This document shows, piece after piece, positions 33,047 to 43,727 of a DNA stretch of 64,000 nt. Below the pieces are notes generated by a model. The model was not told where the DNA came from and did not search any database. It saw only the letters and a list, made by a program, of their open reading frames with translations. This DNA comes from Thinopyrum elongatum. Its lineage: Eukaryota > Streptophyta > Magnoliopsida > Poales > Poaceae. Positions within the stretch are counted from its first letter, which is position 1; every line of letters starts with the position of its first letter. Position numbers and translations under genes: made by a program. The stretch covers positions 257,045,757-257,109,756 of the forward strand of contig CM022298.1 of NCBI GenBank assembly GCA_011799875.1, written 5' to 3'.

Positions 33047-34990
33047 GAAAGCGCGCTCGTTGCTTTCCTGCGGGCGAATGTCGACGTGTTTGCATGGCAA
33101 CCGTCTGACATCCCCGGTGTTCCCAGGAAGGTAATTGAGCACCACCTTGCTGTCTGTCCTCATGCGCGGTCCGTCAAGCAAAGGGTGAGGAAGCAGGCCT
33201 TGGAGCGGCAAGAGTTCATTGCCGAAGAGATTAAAAAGCTGGAGGCGGCGGGACTGGTCAAAGGAGTGCTTCATCCAACCTGGTTGGCCAATCCGGTCGT
33301 AGTGCCAAAAGTGAATGGGAAATGGAGGCTTTGTATCGATTATACAGATATTAATAAAGCTTGTCCAAAAGATCCTTTTCCCTTGCCGCGCATTGACCAG
33401 ATTGTGGATGCCACCGCTGGTTGTGACCTCCTGTCCTTCCTTGATGCCTATTCAGGGTATCATCAGATTTTTATGGCAAAGGAAGATGAAGAGAAGACCG
33501 CCTTTATCACCCCATGTGGTACGTATTATTTTATACGAATGCCTTTTGGGTTAAAAAGTGCTGGTTCTACATTTGTCAGAGCAATCCAGATTGGTTTTGA
33601 GCCACAACTCCATAGAAATATGGAGGCGTATATGGATGATATAGTGGTCAAAACCAAGGATAAAGCAACGCTCATTCAAGACTTGGAAGAAACATTTGCA
33701 AACTTGCGCAAGATCAACTTGAAGCTCCATCCTGAGAAGTGCGTGTTCGGAGTTCCTTCCGGCAAGCTCCTCGGATTCTTTGTATCTTGCCGGGGAATCA
33801 AAGCGAACCCCGACAAGATCAAAGCCATTGAGCGAATTGAAGCGCCGAGACGCGTCAAGGATGTGCGTCGTCTTGTCGGCTGTGTTGCTGCTCTAAGCAG
33901 GTTTATTTCCAAATCTGGTGAGCGCGCCCTGCCCTTCTTCAAAATTTTGAAGAAGGCAGGTCCAATGAAATGGACTCCGAAAGTGGAGGCTGCACTGCAA
34001 GATTTGAAGAAATACCTTTCCTCTCCGCTGACGCTAGTCGCGCCTAAACCGCAAGAGCCGTTACTGCTGTATCTGGCAGCAACGAATCAAGTGGTTAGTG
34101 CTGCGCTAGTGGCGCAGAGAGAAGCTGATGAGGAAGCAACACCAGCGGCAGGACCACCGGATGACGCGGCAAGATCTTCCCCGGCAAGGGTTGATCCCGG
34201 CAAGACAGGATCTGCGCAAACAGAACAACCTGTGCAGAAGAAGAAGATGGTGCAGCGCCTAGTTTATTTTGTTAGCTCTCTTTTACAGGGAGCTAGGTCA
34301 AGATATTCTGGCGTGCAGAAGTTGCTTTTCGGCCTCCTTATGGCCTCGAGGAAGCTGCGCCATTATTTTCAAGCACATGAGATTACCGTCGTCACTCGCT
34401 TTCCGTTGCAACGGATTTTGCAAAATCCGGAGGCAACTGGCAGGATCGTGGAGTGGGCGTTGGAGCTGTCCAGCTTTGGCCTTAAGTTTGAAAGCACTTC
34501 GACAATTCAGAGCAGGGCCTTGGCGGAATTCATTGCAGAATGGACCCCGACGCCAGACGAAGAAGTTCAAGAAACAACTCTCCCCGGCAAGGAAATCGAT
34601 CAGCAATGGGTTATGTACTATGACGGGGCTTTCTCGCTGCAAGGCGCCGGTGCTGGCGTGCTGCTTGTCGCACCCACCGGAGAGCACCTCAAGTACGTAG
34701 TCCAAATGCACTTTCCCGAGAGAGTTCGACCAACAACACTGCAGAATACGAGGGTTTGCTTGCCGGTCTCAGGATCGCGGCGGACCTTGGTATCAGAAAG
34801 CTAGTCGTCAAAGGCGATTCACAACTTATCGTCAGGCAAGTTAACAAGAGTTATCAAAGTCCATTGATACAGGCCTACGTAGATGAAGTGAGGAAATTGG
34901 AAGAGCGCTTTGACGGTCTCCAAATGGAGCACGTTCCTCGTGCCGAGAACAATATTGCTGACGACTTGTCAAAGCGTGCTGCCCTCAAGT
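33047..34990 (+). pseudogene. RT-RNaseH portion of T1 pol
   Basis: In the same frame as gag-protease after the TAG. RT motifs: WRLCIDYTDINKACPKD, SFLDAYSGYHQIF, RMPFGLKSAGSTF and YMDD at 33629-33640. The thumb/connection includes LGFFVSCRGIKANPDKI. A Pro/Ala-rich spacer precedes RNaseH, which starts at WVMYYDGAFSLQGAG. A one-base deletion near 34718 compared with T2 shifts the frame; the rest (LLAGLRIAADLGIRKL, then RAENNIADDLSKRAA) reads from 34756. It would copy element RNA into DNA in particles but is broken. Confidence 0.9.
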
Positions 34991-36495
34991 TGCCTGTGGA
35001 ACCAGGAACTTTTGTGCTCCGATTGACTCAACCATCCGTGGCGCCATCGATGCGGCAAGAAAAGAGAAGGAAGTTGAACTCTGGCCAGTACTTCCCGGCA
35101 GAGCTCTTTGGAGCCGCCGGCAAGGAAGTTGCCGGGATCGACATACCTGCCGGGAAACAACAGGCTCCGGCAGGGCCTCAGGCCCTTGCTGTCGAGACAA
35201 ATGTTCCCCCGGCAGAGGAGATGCCTTTAGTCCTGGCTGTCGAGCCTCAGGCTCCAGCATGGGCGCAGCACGTCGTCCATTTCCTTCAGACAGGTGAACT
35301 CCCTGAGGAGCAGGAAGAAGCAGAGAGAGTAGCCCGTCGGTTTGTTATGTACAAGTTCGTCGATGACGTCCTGTACAGAAAGAGACCGAACGGTGTGAAA
35401 TTGAAGTGCATTCCTCGGGAAGACGGACTAAAGCTGTTGGCGGAGATACATGGGGGCATATGTGGTTCTCACATAGGGTCAAGAGCACTTGCCGGGAAAG
35501 CATTCCGGCAAGGTTTCTTTTGGCCTACCGCCCTCCAGGATGCGACTGCAATAGTAACCAAGTGTGAAGCGTGCCATTTTCATTCGAAGAAATTACATCA
35601 GCCAGCTCAAGCTCTTTAAACAATCCCTCTCTCCTGGCCATTTTCGGTCTGGGGGCTCGACATACTGGGTCCCTTCCCCCGTGCTACCCGGGGCTTTGAG
35701 TACTTGTACGTTGCTATCGACAAGTTCACAAAGTGGCCGGAGGTGGAAGCAGTGAGGAAGGTGACAGCGCAGTCAGCTGTCAAGTTCTTCAAAGGAATTG
35801 TTTGCCGTTTCGGTGTGCCTAACAGGATCATCACCGACAACGGCACGCAGTTCACAAGTCGCACCTTCATGCAGTACGTCCAAGACCTTGGCGGCAAGAT
35901 TTGTTTTGCCTCTGTTGCTCACCCGAGAAGCAACGGCCAAGCAGAGAGGGCAAATGCTGAAGTGCTGCGCGGTCTCAGGACCAGAACTTTTGACAGGCTG
36001 AAAAAGTGCGGAAGACGCTGGATTGATGAGTTGCCGGCGGTTCTTTGGTCAATCAGAACGACACCAAATCGAGCCACCGGCCAGACGCCCTTCGCTCTGG
36101 TCTACGGAGCGGAAGTAGTTCTCCCCACGGAACTCATATAGGGATCTCCTCGAGTGCTCGCTTATGATGAGCTCGAGCAAGAGCAACTGCGACAAGATGA
36201 CGTTGTGCTCCTTGAGGAGAATCGTCTTCAGGCTGCTGTGCGAGCTGCACGCTACCAGCAAGCTTTGCGTCGCTATCATAGCCGCAAAGTTCATGCCCGA
36301 AGCCTTGAGGAAGGCGACCTTGTTCTTCGATGGATTCAATCCGCCAAGAATTCAAACAAGTTGACGCCAAAGTGGGAAGGCCCTTATCGGGTAGTACGAG
36401 TCACCAGGCCTGGTGCTGTCCGCCTGGAGACCGAAGATGGCATTCCAGTGAGCAATTCCTGGAATATCGAACATCTTCGCAAGTTCTATCCATAA
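34991..36495 (+). pseudogene. Integrase portion of T1 pol
   Basis: A variable linker, then an HHCC zinc-binding region (HGGICGSH through CEACHFH) and a DDE core: Asp at 35659 (GLDILGPF), Asp at 35836 (ITDNGTQF) and Glu at 35944 (QAERANAE), giving the D-35-E spacing. The C-terminus (WEGPYRVVRVTRPGAVRLE) ends at TAA after KFYP. Stops at 35617-35619 (TAA; CAA in T2) and 36139-36141 (TAG; TAC in T2) break it. No chromodomain is seen, as expected for Tat elements. Confidence 0.88.
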
Positions 36496-36500
36496 GATGC

Positions 36501-36524
36501 GGTTGCCGGGGGCTCCCGGCAACC
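36501..36524 (+). other. Perfect hairpin just after the T1 pol stop
   Basis: GGTTGCCGGG and CCCGGCAACC form a 10-bp stem with loop GGCT, 6 nt after the stop codon. T2 has the same hairpin at 47157-47180. Could shape or stabilise the pol RNA 3' region; role unknown. Confidence 0.7.
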
Positions 36525-37298
36525 ACCATTTTGTACAAGTCTTGCCAGCGAGGCATGTGATCCTTTGTCCAAAGCCAGGCGCAGACCCTGAGCACAGATG
36601 AATAAATTTAAGTATTGTACATTCCCTTATTGATTCCCATGTTCATATTTATATATATGCATGTTTATCTAAGATTTTGTATGACACCTGATCCCGGTAA
36701 GTTCTAACGAACCGCCAAGGTTTCATGCCTTTATTTTCTCTTCTTTCTTTCTCCCAAAAGATAGAGGGATTCCTCGCGTGCACATTTGCCGGGGGGGAAG
36801 AGGATATGAATACCAGTTGGCGACGTTCGGAATCGATGCTTGCCGGAGGAAGGACAGTGATAGAAAGCTAAGTCCTAAAAACTCAGAGCAAGTCTTTTCT
36901 TTTATTATAAAGTTATTTCCTTGGACGATTCCGGCTTTTGTATGGAAAATCTGCACGCGAAGGAACCCTTGCTGTAATCGGTTGCGCCCTTATTTTGTTT
37001 CGAGTCCGCTCAATGATTTAAGTGGCTGCACTGAGAACACCAAGGAGTCTTGCCGGCCGCTGCGCCTCCGGCAGGCTGTTGAAGTCCCGCACCCAGCGCT
37101 CGCGGCAGGTTGCGCGCCGGCAAGTTTTTCAATAAGCGTAGGATGAACTCCATACATAAAGGAGTCAGACAAGGAAAATAGCGAGCATGCACTTAAACAT
37201 AGGCAAATTATATTATATCCATAAGTTGCCGCAGTTCTAACTCGAGACTTAATTGTCTTTTACATGAGATGATGGCGACAAGAATAAAAGGGAAGCAC
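36525..37298. other. Non-coding interval of T1 where pol and the antisense gene converge
   Basis: No coding frame. Candidate plus-strand AATAAA at 36601-36606, and several minus-strand AATAAA-like sites in the A/T-rich part around 36720-36910, could end the two convergent transcripts. Short CCGGCAA and TTGCCGG motifs recur. Confidence 0.5.
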
Positions 37299-39952
37299 TC
37301 AATCCCTGCGCTGCCCTTCGATCCTTTTGATGGAGTCCACCTTCTCAAGGATTGGCGCGATGCACTCTTCAAGCGCCTCAACATTTGCATCCTTTGGCAG
37401 ATGGCCGAGCGCGCTGGAGAGGTCGATGCCGGGATTGCTTTGCACCACCTTGATGAGCACCTTGCGGAGGACGGCCCGGCAAAGCCGGCGAGTCTCGTTC
37501 GCCAGTTGGGTCGCCCAGCTGGACTAGAGCACCCTCAACGCATTGATGATGCTTTCAAAGAACATTGTCAACCTGGCACTTGGAGATATCCTTTCCTCGG
37601 AAGAATATCTGAAGTTCGACAGGCCCATGGTTGACAGTTCTGCGGTAAGCTTCTCCGCGGTGGCGATGAGGCGTCCGGTCCAGATCTCCACTCCCTTCTC
37701 CTATTCGTTTTGGGCAGCGGCGGCGCTCTTGAGCAGGTTCCTCTCTCCTTGGAGATCCTTGAGTAGAGCCTTCTCACGGGCCTTGCCGGCCTCGAGAGAC
37801 TTCTGTCGCGTGGTCAGCTTCAGCTCCAGAACCGAAATACTATCAGCCGCAGAGGAGAGCTGCTTGGTCTTGTCGGACAGGGTAACTTGCATCTCCGCCA
37901 AGGAGTGGAGGGTTTTTTCCCTGTCCCCCTTGAGCGTCGAGAGCTCCTTGCCGAGCTCTTCGAGATCAGTTTCCAGCCTCTTCACTTTGTCGCTCAGCTC
38001 GCTCTTGGCGGCCTCTGCAGCTTCGGCAGCATCGACGGCCTCCTTGAGCTTGCCGGCATGACTTGCAGTCAGAGCTTCGAGTGCCTCTTTGTGTTTCTGC
38101 TCCAGCTCCTGGGTCCTCCGCGCGACAAGATTTTCGATGTCTTCATCCTTGCTACGAAGCTTGGCGGCGAGCGCCTGCTCACGTGCGGTGAGATCTTCTT
38201 CATGAGCATCAAGGGCAACGCGGCGCCCCATCAAGAGAGCATCTTCGGCAGCAATCCTTTGAACAGCTTCATCATGTGCCTTCTCCATATCTGATTGCTT
38301 CAGGAGGATCTCATTCCATTGCTGGCTCACTTGTTCTCGGCCGGCAACCAGCTCTTGGAGGGCCTCGGCGTGCCAGATTTGCATTTGTGCGACGCGCCTT
38401 CGAAAATCCGCTTCGGCTGCCTCGACAACTGCCATTCTGGAGTCCGCTTTCTCTTTTCGGGCACAATGGAGAGCCTGGAGTTTGCGGAAGTTCTAGCCCA
38501 TGGCCTGAAGGAGCTGGTCCTCTTCAGATTTGCCGTTGCTTGTCCTGGGATCGTCGACAACTTCGAGCCCGGCAGCAGCGATGATTTCCTCGAAAATTTC
38601 TCCTTCGGTTGGTGCCTCAGTGCTTGCCATCCCCGGCAAGTTGACAAATAGGTTCTCGCCAACCTTGAGATACTTGCTGGATGAGGGGCCTCCAGATGTT
38701 GATGGCTGGTCTTCAGTGGCCGCCTCACCAGTGACAGGGGGCTCTGTGGCCGGTGCAGTGCCTGGCGCTCCTGCGGCAGGAATGCTGTCAGTGCGGTCCT
38801 CAGCCTCCCTGTCGCCCTCTTCAGCAGGTTCTTCGGCGATTTCCTCTTGTCCTGTCTTGGCGGCCTCCCCGTCAAGAGCACCACCAGCCTCGGCAACGTC
38901 ATCCTTGGTGGCCTCGCTGGCAGCGATCCTGTCCGCTTCGGCGGCGGCATCCCTAGCGGTCTCTTCGATGACGACGTCGACGTCCATGTGTTCCATTACA
39001 GGGAACTCTGAAGGGCGAAGGAGGAAGACAGAATAAGATCAAGGTTGAAGTTGAAGTGACTAAAGATAAAGAGATAAGAGAAAAAGAATAACAAGCACTC
39101 TGAGGCGATCGAGTACCTGCGTCGGGCTGTCGAGAGGTGGCTTCGCCTCTCCCGGCAACTCCGGTTGCCAGGGGTGGGTTGCCGGAGTCCGTGCTTGTCG
39201 GCTCCTCCTCAATCAGGACGTGCTCATCGGCAGGATCTCTTGCCGGGGATGTGCTTGTGGGCGGAGCGGTCGATGAAGGAGGCACAATGGGGATATCTTC
39301 TCCTTGTTGCCTTTCTTCTCCTGCGAACCCAAAGATATCAGCGGCAAGAATGAAAGCCTCGGCATCAGTCAGCAGAAAAGGAACAATGAACTTACGCTGG
39401 GGGCTGTGCTGGGGGCTGCGCTGGGGGCTACGTTGAGGACTAGACTCCGGACTCACAATGACGGTTTCTGGCACGCTAGTGGAGCCTACCAGGGACTCGT
39501 CGCCCGTAGAAGTCCTTGACCTCTTCGCCATCCTCTCTAGCAAGGTTTCTGTGTCACTGCAGAAACAACACAAGCAAGTCAGTAAGATTGATGCAAAATT
39601 GGAAGGTAAAAGCTGTGGCAAGTACTCACTCTTCTTCTTCTCGCTCTGGACTAAAGCTGGAGATGTCGAAGTCGACCTCCGTTGCGGTGTCTGAGTGGGG
39701 AGGCGGAGGAGGAGTCCTAGGCCGCTTGGCTGTGGCAGGCGCCAGGGCAGCTTCCGGTGCGGTAGTACGAGACCCTCCTACCGCCCCAGCGGTGGTCGCT
39801 GGTGTGGGTCTCGCGCGCCGCACAGGCTGTTGACGAGCCCCCTGCCGTGGTCCAGTCTTGCCGGCCACTTTCTTGCCGGGGGCTTCGCCACTAGAAGTAG
39901 GCTGGCTTGCCGGGATGCCTGATGCAGCCTTCCGAAGAACGCGCTTTGTCTT
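37299..39952 (-). pseudogene. T1 antisense gene, exons 4, 3, 2 and the 3' part of exon 1
   Basis: Exon 1 continues from beyond T2 and ends at 39630; exon 2 is 39556-39396, exon 3 39320-39117, exon 4 39007-37299. Introns (39629-39557, 39395-39321, 39116-39008) start with GT and end with AG, with GTGAGT and GTAAGT donors. Reading stays open across each junction. Exon 2 has 24 extra bases relative to T2 (a repeated Ser-Pro-Gln-Arg motif), in frame. Exon 4 encodes an acidic region (MEHMDVDVVIEET) and a long Ala/Glu/Lys coiled coil. In-frame stops at 38495-38493 and 37703-37701 disable it. T2 sits at 39953, inside exon 1. Confidence 0.8.
39948..39952. repeat. Target site duplication GTCTT (left) of T2
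   Basis: Matches 53909-53913. T1 sequence continues across the pair, shown by the homologous uninterrupted sequence at about 50568 in T2. Confidence 0.93.
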
Positions 39953-40745
39953 TGTCGGTGTACTAAGTATTGGGCCACTAGTACCCCTTACTTGTGCACG
40001 GGCAGTTGTAGCCGTCCTCGCGGCAAGGCTTGCCGGGATCAGCTCGAGGTCGATTCAAGTCATCAAGGAAATCATCAAGTCAGAGATCTGAGAATCAGCG
40101 AATAAGCAAAGCTGGAAATCGAAGGCCAGCCTCCCCGGCAAGATCCTTGCCGGGATGTCCCGTGGAGCCCGGCAAGCCTCGGCGCCTGGCGAGATTCTGC
40201 CACTATGCCACCGCTCCAGCATAGCGACAAAGCCTGACATTCTGGGTCCTTCTCTGGATGCGTGGCAACGCGCCAGTGGAGGAGAACTTAAGCGGTGCTG
40301 ATGGGATGGCCCCTTTTTCCATCCCCAAGAAAGTGAGGACACCTCACGGTGCATTAAATGCGCTTGTCCTAATCCATCAGGGGTTAGGTATGATACCCTG
40401 TAGCTACTTTACACCTCAATGTATGTACATTTTGCCACTGTGGAGACCCCTTTGAGCATATAAAAGGAGGCCCAAGGCAACTGCTACAGAGGAGGAGAAC
40501 TTCTGGCCCATTCTGCATGCGTAGCAGCTCTCTGAACATACTGTTCATTGCGAGCGCTCCTGAAGGCTGGGCTCAAGAACATCAATAAGAACACAAAGCA
40601 GGAGTAGGGTTTTACGCTGATCAGCGGCCCGAACCTGGGTAAAAAACCCCCGCGTCGATCACCGGTTCTGCTCTTTGCGTATACCTCTCCCCCCGCCGAA
40701 TCGTAAAGGGGTCCCTCGGGATCCCATAGGTGTCGTGCCCCGACA
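39953..40745 (+). repeat. LTR B, 5' LTR of T2 (793 bp)
   Basis: TGTCGGTGTACTAAG to TGCCCCGACA. TATAAAA at 40459-40465. It is 12 bp shorter than D because one of two GGACACCT repeats and the spacer are lost near 40338. Confidence 0.93.
40134..40154. other. 21-bp palindrome in LTR B
   Basis: CCCGGCAAG-ATC-CTTGCCGGG, a 9-bp perfect stem. The exact reverse complement occurs in T2 gag at 42504-42524. Confidence 0.7.
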
Positions 40746-40749
40746 TCTT

Positions 40750-40767
40750 TGGCGCGCCAGGTAGGGG
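40750..40767 (+). other. Primer binding site of T2
   Basis: TGGCGCGCCAGGTAGGGG, 4 nt after LTR B, identical to T1. Confidence 0.82.
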
Positions 40768-40832
40768 GATTGAAGGTTGCGTGAACCTGATTTGGTGGTC
40801 GACGCCCTAGTTCCTTCATCATCTTCATCATC

Positions 40833-43727
40833 ATGCCGCCCAAGAAGAAGAACGTTGCGGCAGCACAACCGTCCGGGTCTGTTTTGCCCGCGCCTTCGCA
40901 GACAGGCGATGGTGTGGGTGTAGAAGGAAGAGGACTAGAACCCCCGCGGCGTTCTGGTGACCCAAGCCAAGCGAGCGGTATCGTTCGCAGTGGCAGTGGT
41001 AACTTGCGCGCCGCTGGATCTAGAGATGGCGTTGTGTTGCCTACGGGTGGCACAACAAACTCTAGGGATCGAAGAGCGCCTGCTGGAGCTCCTGCGCCGG
41101 CGCGAGCCTCGCAACCTGCCCAGGTCATGCGAGATGAGCGACATCATGGCGCTGGTGGTTCGTGGCGTCCCTACGAAAAGGTTTCTGCGCATAGATCCCA
41201 AGATGCGCGGGACCAGCATGCACACCGAGCTGCCGGCAAAGGTGGCGCGCGGTCGCGTGACCGTGGCGGTGCTCCTTCTAACTTGGTTAGGAGTCAGAGC
41301 ACCTCACGTACCTCGCACCTGTCGCCACCACCTACGCCAGCGGAAGCCTTGGCACGTGCACAGCTGCTCCTCGATTTTCCTCCCGCCCCGGAGAAGATGG
41401 AGGAGTGGCGAGCTACTATCCAGAGCCTTATCGGCTTCGCTAACAAGGATGGACCACAAGAGGCGGGGCCCTCTCAGCGGAGGCCCATCGATCCGATGCG
41501 AACCGGTGGAGAGAAAACCGGAGGTGGTGCAACTACAGTGCACTCTCCTCCGCGACATCAGCGGCGGCCGACGACTCAGCAAGTCGACCGCCATGAAGAA
41601 GTTTCCACGGCGTCGTCCGATCCACGGATGCGCCGTGATCAGCGTCTGGTTCTCCAGGAAAGAGGCAAGGAAGACGCTCGAATAACCATCGAGCAGCGGC
41701 GGGAAGCGCGCTATCAGTCTGATAAGCGCGCGGGGCCGGTTGTCGACGAGCCTGCGCCAGGGAACGTAGGAGACTTACCTTACAAGGTAGGACCTCCGGC
41801 GTTTACCCGTGAGCTGCGACAAGTCCAATGGCCCAATCTCCGAACCTTCAAGCCAGAGGTCCCGGAGAAATATGACGGCAAGACTCATCCCTCGGAGTTC
41901 CTCAGCATCTACACCATTGCGGTGCAGGCTGCCGAGGGCCGAGATGACAAGATACTTGCCAACTACTTCCCGTTGGTGCTCAAACCCAACGTCAGGTCGT
42001 GGTTGATGCATCTGCCGGAGGATTCTATTTCTTGCTGGTCAGATCTGTGCCATCAGTTTGTTGGCGCCTTTGTTGGAGGCCACCAAGCTCCTGGCCAAGA
42101 AAGTGATTTGCACATCATCCCTCAGAGGGAGGGCGAGTCCCTGCGCAAGTTTGTGCAGAGATTCAGCCGGGTGCAGTACAATATTCCTGATGTTCATCCT
42201 GCTGTTGTCATTAGCGCGTTCCATCAGAACGTGCGTAACCGCAGGATGCGGGAAGAGCTGGCAATGAACAAAGTCAGGAGTATTGCCGAGCTTTACACTT
42301 TGGCCGACAAGTGTGCTCGAGCTGAAGAGGGGAGGAAACTCCCTGGTGAAGCTGTTGGTGCGACAGGCGACTCAGAAGAAGAAGATGCCGCGGCTCCGTC
42401 AAGGAAAGGCCGGCGGCGGAATAGGAAGAGCGCTGGCAAGGCCGTGCTTGCCGTCGAGGAATCCGGCAACCCTGGCGCCGCCAAGAAGGCCAAGGTTGGC
42501 GACCCCGGCAAGGATCTTGCCGGGTGCCCTTCCTGTCAGGCCTTGGCGGCTGCCGACAAATCAGAGAACTTCGGCAAGCAGTACTGCAAGATCCATCGCA
42601 CTAAGGGCCATGATCTCCAGAACTGCCGGCAAGTTGAGCAGCTTGCCGAGAAGCAAAAGGCCGAATACAAGAGGCGAGACAAGGAGAAGGCCCAAGATGG
42701 TGCTGAGGGGTCCGGCAAGAAACGCGGTGGCCAAGGGGGTCGCCGCGGCAAGGCCAAACAGCAGAAGGATCGGCCCGCTCGGGGCCGAGATAAAGAAGGA
42801 GATGATGAAGAAGAAGATGACGAATCCAGTGAGCAGGAATTCCAGAAGGCTACGGAGGCTATGTGCATTGATGGGGGTGCCTCGCTGCATTCTTCCCACC
42901 GCCAACTTAAACAGTGGGTGCGGGAGGTTAATGCGGCAGAGCCGTCCCCCGATGCATGTAGGCCTCTGAAGTGGTCTAGCACGCCTATCATCTTTGACGC
43001 CGAGGATCACCCTGATCGCACAACTGCGGTCGGGTGTTTGCCATTGTTGGTTTCCCCGACAATTCGCAACCTCAAGGTGACGAGGATGTTAGTTGACGGC
43101 GGGGCCGGCCTAAACTTAATCTCACCAGATGTGCTCACAAAGCTTCAGATTCCCGACGAAGACCTCGAGGAAACGGGTACGTTTCAAGGGGTCAACCCGG
43201 GAAGAACCCAGCCTAAGGGCAAGATCACACTGCCGGTAACATTTGGCAGCGAGCTTAACTTCAGGACCGAAAAGGTGGTGTTTGATGTCGCCAAGATCCC
43301 CATGTCATACAATGGGATCCTTGGTCGGCCAGCGCTGGCTAAGTTTATGGCGGCATCACACTACGCGTACAACGTCTTTAAGATGCCTGGGCCGTTGAGC
43401 GTCATCACTATCCATTCCGATAAGAAGGATGCGCTCATCTGTGCCGACCAACTTTACTGGGAAGCAGTTGCAGCACCTGCCATCAAGGCATCTGCTCTTG
43501 CCGCTGGAACTCCCGGGCGGAAGAAAAAGACCGGCAGGAACCTTGGCGCCAACTCCGGCAAGCGCACCTCCTCGGAGTGCTGCGCTTCCGTTGAGGACGT
43601 GCCAGAGAGTTCCACCGGCAAGAACAAGAAGTCCAAGGCTGCCCCGCTGGAAACCAAGAAGGTGCCTGCCAGGGAGGACGGGACGGGGGGAACTTTCACC
43701 ATAAGTTCCACCCTAGATGACAAATAG
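40833..43727 (+). CDS. gag-protease of T2 (964 aa, intact frame)
   Basis: The only long gag-protease frame here without a premature stop. Start ATG 40833 (MPPKKKNVAAAQ). Residues 1-320 are Gly/Arg/Ala/Ser-rich; the Gag core is about 330-500; zinc-knuckle variant C-x2-H-x4-H-x4-C at 585-598 (CKIHRTKGHDLQNC); a Lys/Arg-rich stretch and an acidic stretch precede the protease, about 730-860, with LVDGGAGLNLIS and ILGRPALAKF. It ends at TAG 43725-43727, after which the same frame runs into RT. It could supply Gag and protease for particles if transcribed; no evidence of expression can be seen. Confidence 0.9.
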   Translation: MPPKKKNVAAAQPSGSVLPAPSQTGDGVGVEGRGLEPPRRSGDPSQASGIVRSGSGNLRAAGSRDGVVLPTGGTTNSRDRRAPAGAPAPARASQPAQVMRDERHHGAGGSWRPYEKVSAHRSQDARDQHAHRAAGKGGARSRDRGGAPSNLVRSQSTSRTSHLSPPPTPAEALARAQLLLDFPPAPEKMEEWRATIQSLIGFANKDGPQEAGPSQRRPIDPMRTGGEKTGGGATTVHSPPRHQRRPTTQQVDRHEEVSTASSDPRMRRDQRLVLQERGKEDARITIEQRREARYQSDKRAGPVVDEPAPGNVGDLPYKVGPPAFTRELRQVQWPNLRTFKPEVPEKYDGKTHPSEFLSIYTIAVQAAEGRDDKILANYFPLVLKPNVRSWLMHLPEDSISCWSDLCHQFVGAFVGGHQAPGQESDLHIIPQREGESLRKFVQRFSRVQYNIPDVHPAVVISAFHQNVRNRRMREELAMNKVRSIAELYTLADKCARAEEGRKLPGEAVGATGDSEEEDAAAPSRKGRRRNRKSAGKAVLAVEESGNPGAAKKAKVGDPGKDLAGCPSCQALAAADKSENFGKQYCKIHRTKGHDLQNCRQVEQLAEKQKAEYKRRDKEKAQDGAEGSGKKRGGQGGRRGKAKQQKDRPARGRDKEGDDEEEDDESSEQEFQKATEAMCIDGGASLHSSHRQLKQWVREVNAAEPSPDACRPLKWSSTPIIFDAEDHPDRTTAVGCLPLLVSPTIRNLKVTRMLVDGGAGLNLISPDVLTKLQIPDEDLEETGTFQGVNPGRTQPKGKITLPVTFGSELNFRTEKVVFDVAKIPMSYNGILGRPALAKFMAASHYAYNVFKMPGPLSVITIHSDKKDALICADQLYWEAVAAPAIKASALAAGTPGRKKKTGRNLGANSGKRTSSECCASVEDVPESSTGKNKKSKAAPLETKKVPAREDGTGGTFTISSTLDDK
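42504..42524. other. 21-bp palindrome in T2 gag
   Basis: CCCGGCAAG-GAT-CTTGCCGGG within codons for PGKDLAG, the reverse complement of the LTR palindrome at 40134-40154. T1 has it near 31824-31844. Confidence 0.65.
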
